NCBI RefSeq assembly: GCF_041146395.1
Contig: NC_090989.1
Coordinates: 245,262,843-245,326,842, forward strand
Direction of reading: 5' to 3'
DNA: 64,000 bases
Source of the DNA: Eulemur rufifrons
Lineage: Eukaryota; Chordata; Mammalia; Primates; Lemuridae
Shown: in pieces, positions 57,861 to 64,000 of the stretch
Position numbering within the stretch: position 1 is the stretch's first letter
How the letters are laid out: every line of letters starts with the position of its first letter
The notes under the pieces: generated by a model
Database searches by the model: none
Told to the model about the DNA's origin: nothing
The model's input: only the letters and a program-made list of their open reading frames with translations
Position numbers and translations under genes: made by a program

Positions 57861-60280
57861 TACACATTTACACATTATATATAATATGTAATTTGTTTAA
57901 TCAATAAAAAGAAGGAAGGTACTCTGTCCAAAACATGTCATTCCTCTACATTGGCTATTATCTGAAAATCGACAAATTCATCTTTTTAATTTCAAGAAAT
58001 GAAATGGTTTAAACTAATGTCAGTCATTTACAGGTGGCATTTTGCTGAGACCTGACTTTGACAAAGGGAATCAGTCCTTAACTAGAAAGTACACTAAAGG
58101 CCAGTAGAAAGCATACCAATAATATATTTTGTTTATTTTACAACCATGTGTAGGTATAGTCCCTTTGATTTGAATTTATACTATTGCTAACATAGTTCTA
58201 GTATAATATATAATAAATAAGCTACAATAAAACCAGTATTAAAATCAATGAACACAGAATCCTTAATTATTCTTGTTGTGGCATAATGCATATAGATAAA
58301 AACCAAACTATATGAAAAATCAATTACTATAGATTATTTAAAAAGTGGTTTTCTAGAGGAAGTCCAAGACTAAGTGACAATCTTTTAAATCTTTGATGTT
58401 TTCCAAATTCATAATCTAAAGAGTTAAAGTCTTTAGCTCTAAAGAAATTTGAGTCTAGACAGTGCTTCGGAGATGAATAATATAATTTTACAAATTAACA
58501 AATGGAGGATCAAAGTGGTGAAGTGATCACCAGTTGGTGATCTAATATAAAACTCAAGGCCAATCACCTTGGCTAATCCAAAACTCAACTGTTAGATTCG
58601 ACTTCAAGTCAAAGACATTTCTTCATATACCACCAATGAATTCCTGAATAATATCTCTAAAATATCACAAAATTCATTGCTATCAAAGAAAGATTAGATT
58701 GTGCTTATGAAATTGTACATACTGAAGCAAGGAAAATTCCTTTGTTGAGTAAGGAGACAAAATCCACACAAATCTCACTCATGGCTTCATGGTCATGTCA
58801 ATGAATATGTTTAGAAACAAAAGTAATAAAAATATTTTTTAAAAATCTTTTTACTAAACCAAAACTATGACATTCCCTCAGAATTTTAATCACAGATTTA
58901 TTTATATTGGATTTCATTTAGGAATTTCAAGCTTTCAGAAAGTCTGTTTTCAATTTCTATGCTGCTACATGAAGTTAAAGAAAATGAAAAGCTGATTTAA
59001 AAAACTGAAACATAATTTTAATAACATCACATCTCTTAAAACCTTTGTGTCTGAGAAGATAAAATAAAACTAATTTCTAGGTGATTTTTCAAGCAGTGAG
59101 CTTTGAAAGTCATCCTTCTAATATACAAATTCTTTGATTTCTAGCGGTCACTGATTGAAAATAGTACATGTTGTATAATTTACAAACTAAAGATATAGCT
59201 AACTCATTTCAGAAGATTACTTTGAAGACATTTACTTAGAATCATTTCTGATGTTCAAAGAAATAATATCCACATGGAACTTGGGTACACATTTCTCTAT
59301 CAATAGGATAATTTACCAAAAGCAATTACAGAGCACACATACAATGTAATACTGCCTCTGGAATTTCCAGACGGCTAAACCAGTTTCCCTTGTCAGTTGC
59401 AAAGGTGTGAGGCACAGGGACATTTAAGACCTGTTAAGCTTAATTTCCCTTCTATCTTGTTAAAGAAAATTAAAGAACAACTTCCTCAGTGAGACTTTTA
59501 CATTTAAAATGAGGAAGGACCACTAAAGACAAATTATTTGCTGAAAGGATGGCGCATGAAAGTAAAAATATTTGAATTCTTAGAGCTGCCTCTATAAAAA
59601 CCCAGTTACAACTATTTTTCAGGTAATTTGTATTAGTTATATCAAACTATGTTTGAACATTCTAACTGGCTTTAAAGTATAGGTTTGATATTTAAAACTC
59701 AGTTTTGAAATTACTTGGTAATTATTGTTACTTCACAGATTATTTTTTAAGTACAATAAAAAATTTGATATGAAACCAAGCAGTTATTTTCTGCTTTATA
59801 ATTCTGTGTTTTCAACAATAGTATATTAGAGAAATATCATTTGTATAATCAAACAAAAAATATAGCTACTGTTTTTTTAACTATGTTAAAATTTAATTTA
59901 TGAATTTAATAACTTGTTCTTTATTCTGATTTCTAGTTTTGTTTTGCTAGCTCAATGTTTCATAAAATATAAACATGAAATTATAGGGATTTACAAATGA
60001 AAAACTGATTTCCATGATCCAGTTGAAATATTCTGGTTAACATTAAATAAGCTAGTTCAGCATAGGACATTTCTATGACTTTTAGTAAGCTAATGTGCAT
60101 CATGAATCTGTTCTGGGGGACACTGTATAAACCATTTCCTAAGAAGAGTTGACCCTAGTCCACTTTATAATGCAGCATCACCCTAGACTAGAATTTGCAG
60201 AAAATATTTCAGTAAATACAGACTTAATTATAAATCATGACGTGACTTTTTTTCCGACCTTATGCTTCCTGGAAACATCT
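57861..60280. other. Unique AT-rich DNA, no gene recognised
   Basis: 2.4 kb without a recognised repeat or exon. A faint MIR/L2-like patch lies at 58470-58570. No structure worth calling. Confidence 0.35.
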
Positions 60281-60322
60281 ATGTAAGTATGTACGTATGT
60301 ATGTGTATGTGTGTGTGTATGT
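60281..60322. repeat. (TATG)n/(TG)n microsatellite
   Basis: Imperfect 'gtatgtacgtatgtatgtg' then 'tgtgtgtgtatg'. Confidence 0.9.
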
Positions 60323-60399
60323 AAAATATTTACTTTCCCAAGTGTGGCAAAAATATTAGTTGTTTATGCCAATATCTCTTCTACTCTTCTTCCTTGGTA

Positions 60400-61032
60400 A
60401 TGGATGTCCAGTTTTTAGCTGGGCATACTGCCACCTAGAATAAAGCCTACCTTTAGCAGCCCCCTGTGTGATATGCAAGAAGTATGATATGATGGCTTTG
60501 GGAAAACCTTAAAAGATAGCTGGTATGTGCTCTTTGACATTTCTGTGTTCTTTCTTCCATGCTGCTACCTTAAATACTCATGTACTATATACCTGAAGCA
60601 GGTACATGCTGCTGTGGCATTTCCTTCCTGCTTACCGCTCTACCATTTCTAGGACATGACCCTCATCCTCACAGGCCAAAATGCCTCCTTATTCTGAGAA
60701 TTGCCCTCTCCTCCCAACAGGGCTGAGACTTTCAGAAGCCATCTGTCTATATTGCTATGTAGTTGCATGGACTCCACTGGGTTAGCAAGATTCTTGCTCC
60801 CTGAATTTGGGAATCTGTTATGTAGAAAGAGGAGATTCTTGATAGCTGAGTGGTTGGAATGGAAGTATGCTACAGAGTTGATCCACAGACCACATTCCTG
60901 AGCATTCCAGAGCTGGCTCAGTTTCCTACTTATTGAGGCTTGACTATTCAATACATTCTTCAGATTTCCGTTTTCTGCCTAAACCAGCCAGAATTGGTTT
61001 CTGTTATTTACAACCAAAAGAACCCAATTAAC
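60400..61032 (+). mobile_element. Ancient LTR-like repeat (tentative)
   Basis: Ends 'ggtttctgttatttacaacc', 'aaaagaacccaattaaca', a terminus frequent in mammalian LTR-type repeats ('ctgttacttgcaaccaaaagaatcctaactgata'). Upstream 'gtgctctttgacatttctg' and 'cttccatgctgctacctta' may belong to it. The 100-codon minus-strand and 66-codon plus-strand frames at 60649-60951 lie inside and are not called. Confidence 0.45.
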
Positions 61033-61094
61033 ACTATTAGCTTTATTTAATAAGGTGAGTTTGAAGGAAAGATGTAACATAAAGATATTACATC

Positions 61095-61583
61095 TGTGAT
61101 GGTTAATTTTATATGTAAACTTGAGTGGGCCACTGAGTGACCAGATTAAACACTGTTTTTGGGTGTGTCTGTGATGGTGTTTTCAGACGAGATTAGCATT
61201 TAAATCAGTGGACTCAATAAAATAGACTGCCCTCTTCAATGTGGCTGGGTATCATCGAATTCACTGAGGTCCTGAATAGAACAAAAGGTGGAGAAAAACA
61301 GAATTTACCCTTTTTTCCCTGCCTCACTCTGAGTTGGGATATCTCATCTCATCTTCTCCTATGCTCACACTGGGATTTGCACCAAGGGCTCCCCTGATTC
61401 TCAGGCCTTTGAACTTGTACTGAATTACGCTGCCAGCTTTCCTGGGTCTCCAACTTGCCTATGACAAAGCATGAGACTTCTCAGCCTCCACAATTGTATC
61501 AGCCAATTCCTTAATTCCTATAAATGTCCTTTTATATATCTCTCCTGTTGATTCTATCTCTTTGGAGAACCTTGACTAGTATA
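61095..61583 (+). mobile_element. ERVL-type solo LTR (MLT2-like)
   Basis: Full-length 489-bp LTR. Starts 'tgtgatggttaattttatat', continues 'gtaaacttgagtgggccac', 'gggtgtgtctgtgatggtgtt', 'gacgagattagcatttaaat', 'ctgaatagaacaaaaggtgg', 'tgagttgggatatctcatc', 'cctgggtctccaacttgcc' and 'gagccaattccttaattcc' (first base varies), and ends 'ctctttggagaaccttgacta'. I recall this as an ERVL LTR of the MLT2 group; the subfamily is uncertain. No internal region. Confidence 0.85.
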
Positions 61584-63049
61584 GTATCTAACAAACCATT
61601 GGTTAAATGAAAACAAAATTTAAGAAATCAGACAAGAAAACATAGATTAGGGAGGCATTTGTACTGATAAAGTAATTCAATCCCCTTCCTACTCCTATTC
61701 CCAATGTTTCCAGTAATGCTGGCACTCATAAATAAAAAAAAAATTATTATTTCAAGTGCATACTAGCAGATTTTTCTGTCCTCATTCATTAATTTTCTCT
61801 CTCTCCATGAGCATCTGCCAGGTTCCTCTCCCAAACTTTGTATTCATCATTTCAGCCAGAAAACATTAATGTCTTCCTCTTGCCCATCAAATCTCTTTCA
61901 AACTCACCTCCCTGTTTTTCAGTATTTTCCTTACCTATTCCTGTCTTAACTATCTATACAGAGATCTCCAGTTAAATTCTTCTTCATAGACCTGAAGACC
62001 CTTAATAATCACAATATATTTTATGATATTTTTCTTGTCATTGGTTAAAAACAAAAGAGGTGGAAATAATTTGACTGTTAACAATTATTCCCAAGTCACA
62101 TAAAAACCTGTGTGCATTTGAAAGATACATTCCATATACTTGCAATAGATGGACTATATAATAATTGCAAAATCTCTGTGAGAAATCACTATTAAAAATT
62201 TCTACCAGCTTATAGTTAAGGTAATTACTGAAAGGAGAGAGTCACCTGCTCATTGAACTTTCCTCATAGGAAATAATGATCTGTGTTTGGATGTCATCAC
62301 TGTCAATCATTTTTACCATAGAAGAGGTTACAGAAAGCGCTAACATCCTCCTTTTCTTTAAAACACCAAAAATCTTTGTCGCCACTCTGCCCACAATGTG
62401 ATAGTCCCAACTCTTTCACTTTAAAAGCAGAGAGCTAGAGCTGAAACCAATTTGGAAGTATCTAAAAGCTGCAGAGTAGACTTTAATAAATCAGATAAAA
62501 AGTTAGTAGAAAAGCATTTTACTGGTGTCCAGGTCCTTTCAATTTCAAATTTTTCCTGAATTGTTTATATTTTAAAAAATTGAAATTAGGCCTAGGCTAG
62601 TAAAGAGAATCATCTCAGTTTTAACCATTACCAAATATACCACCCCACTTTGATTCTGAGCCAACTCTAGAAGAGAAGTAATTACGACAATTGTTCTGGA
62701 TCCCAAACTTTAGAGGATATCTCAGCATTAGGATTTTACCAAAAAAGAGTAAAAACCTTTTATATATTCAGCCCACTAACCTCTCAAAATGACCAAGACA
62801 GTACTGCAGGGATCTACCATTCCTCAGCCTTCTACCAAAACAGCTATTTTGAGATTCTTTTCTTCCCATTTATGGCTTTTATATCAGTTTTAATCTGTTT
62901 CTAAGAGAATGAAGCAAACCAGACCGTATTCTTCGATCTATGAAATAAGTAGGGCTGACTTTGGAAACCCCAAACTTCCTTTGTCTCTAACAAAAGATCT
63001 TGGAGCTACTTGTCTCCTTGACAAGTTTGTAAATTCATTTCCCCCTCCA
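61584..63049. other. Unique DNA, no gene recognised
   Basis: Nothing firm. 61810-61990 has an L2-ORF-like CT-rich texture but no alignable motif. Confidence 0.35.
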
Positions 63050-63330
63050 GCCATTTTTCATGCCATTCTCTTTCCACTAAATGCCCTTATTGCAATATCT
63101 AGTTCTTACAATAAGACCTGTCTTCGAGGGTCAATTCCCATCACAACTCTTCCTCATCTCTCTAGACCGTATTGACCTTTTTCTGTTCTATTATCTCATT
63201 TCACTCAGAGGAAGCACCTCACAAACTAGCTTTAATTATTACCCATTTTTTTTTTGTTGTTGTTGTTGCTGCTATTTCTGTTTCCTTTAGCAGATTGCAA
63301 ACTTCTAGGTAAATCATCTAGAGCTTACCT
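63050..63330 (+). mobile_element. L2: L2-like fragment (weak)
   Basis: 'ttttcatgccattctctttc' and 'actaaatgcccttattgcaa', later 'gcagattgcaaacttctagg', fits L2 ORF end and 3' UTR loosely. Contains a T run and (GTT)n at 63246-63269. Confidence 0.35.
63246..63275. repeat. T run and (GTT)n repeat
   Basis: Nine or ten T followed by five GTT-type units and gctgct. Confidence 0.9.
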
Positions 63331-63653
63331 TCCTAGAGCACTAGGAGACTGCTGCTCAGTCAGCATTTCTTGGTTGAACAATGAAAGGAAATTCCTTTGG
63401 TCATACTAGTCATTGATATTTCTACCATGGCAGTCCACACTTGCCTTCCCACTCCATGACCAGACACATAGTACGTACTATATCTCCTTATCTGATACTT
63501 GGAGTAGTAAACATGCCTTACTTTTCATGTCTCCAATTGGGTCTTACTTCCTCAGAAAAGAATTTCTTAAGCCCAAGACAAGTTTATTTCTTTACTGTCA
63601 CATTTTTCACAATTTATAATTGAATAACTGTAATTATTTAAAACACTGTTGTT
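63331..63653. other. Mostly unique DNA
   Basis: 63540-63640 weakly resembles L2 ('cttacttcctcagaaaagaatttctt'-like, in pieces). Otherwise nothing. Confidence 0.35.
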
Positions 63654-63874
63654 CAGTGTTTCCCAATTATGGGTAATTTTGTCGCCCCACAGGACATTTG
63701 GCAATGTCTGGAGACATGTTTAATTATTATAACTGGGGTTAGGGGCAGGTTGCTACTGGCTTATAGTGAGTATAGGCCAGGGATGCTGCCAAACATTCTA
63801 CAAATGCACAGGACAACATTGCACAACAATCATGTAGCCCAAAATGTCATTATAGCCAATGTTTAGAAATTCTG
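63654..63874 (+). mobile_element. MER20: MER20 hAT-Charlie element, about full length
   Basis: Starts 'cagtgtttcccaattatggg', then 'ttttgtcgccccacaggaca', 'tttggcaatgtctggagaca', 'gggttaggggcaggttgctac', 'ccagggatgctgccaaacatt', 'aatgcacaggacaacattgc' and ends 'aatgtttagaaattctg'. The 221-bp length fits a whole MER20. The terminal inverted repeat is degraded and no clear 8-bp target duplication remains. Confidence 0.9.
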
Positions 63875-64000
63875 CCTAGCTTAATGGCATAACATCACAC
63901 TAAATGTGTGCTTTGACGTTCACTCTCAAGCTATTGAAAATATTAGGTCATTAAATATGAAATGTCTGATTTTGAATCAAAAGTTTAGCTTATTATATCC
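63875..64000. other. Unrecognised end of window
   Basis: Nothing recognised. Confidence 0.3.

Noticed and set aside
60649..60951. 100-codon minus-strand frame
   Set aside because: Lies within a tentative LTR-like repeat. No recognisable domain; an opposing 66-codon frame is also open.

Overview
This window looks like AT-rich intergenic or deep-intronic DNA from a placental mammal, most likely a strepsirrhine primate (lemur, loris or galago). Dimeric Alu elements place it in a primate. The minus-strand Alu at 17.0 kb carries the 'ctcttgctcaggctg' right-arm variant, and the L1 tails at 14.5 kb and 18.5-19.9 kb end in a 3' UTR type ('gggggatggacac...cttgaagctctga...ggcaatatatgtaa', then 'atatgctgaaat') that I associate with lemur/galago L1 and not with human L1. 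The species call is from memory.

I see no protein-coding gene. Open frames are short (139 codons or fewer), and most lie inside or antisense to transposable elements. There is no CpG island, no recognisable tRNA, rRNA or snRNA gene, and no CRISPR array or prokaryotic feature. The window is mostly layered transposon remains: mammal-wide MIR and L2, MaLR/ERVL LTRs (MST at 6.3 kb, MLT1 at 12.2 and 27.1 kb, an MLT2-like LTR at 61.1 kb), ancient L1M fragments, DNA transposons (a TA-flanked Tigger-type element at 55.1 kb, MER20 at 63.7 kb) and a few primate-age insertions.

Layout: 0-12 kb is mostly unique sequence with MIRs and one MST LTR. 12-15 kb has an MLT1 LTR, a MIR, a very short young L1 tail with a perfect 14-bp target duplication, and L2. 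15.1-20.5 kb is the densest part: L2, then an ancient L1 ORF2 interrupted by two Alus and by a younger L1 3' end. 21-27 kb is nearly repeat-free and AT-rich, with clustered homeodomain-like motifs. 27-30.3 kb has an MLT1 LTR and antisense L1. 30-45 kb holds L2 and MIR, including a 1.6-kb antisense L2 placed tail-to-tail with a second L2, and an Alu monomer. 45.4-46.1 kb is a probable gammaretrovirus-like solo LTR. 46-64 kb mixes unique stretches with MIR, L2, Tigger, L1 and LTR remnants.

I found no new multi-gene system. The items most worth checking are a 72-nt exon-like segment at 48041-48112 with good splice-site context and one frame open throughout, the solo LTR with its internal duplication, the nested L1/Alu stack, the 14-bp-TSD mini L1, and a few unique stretches that could be conserved noncoding elements. 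Family names and boundaries come from memory of consensus sequences; no search was run.
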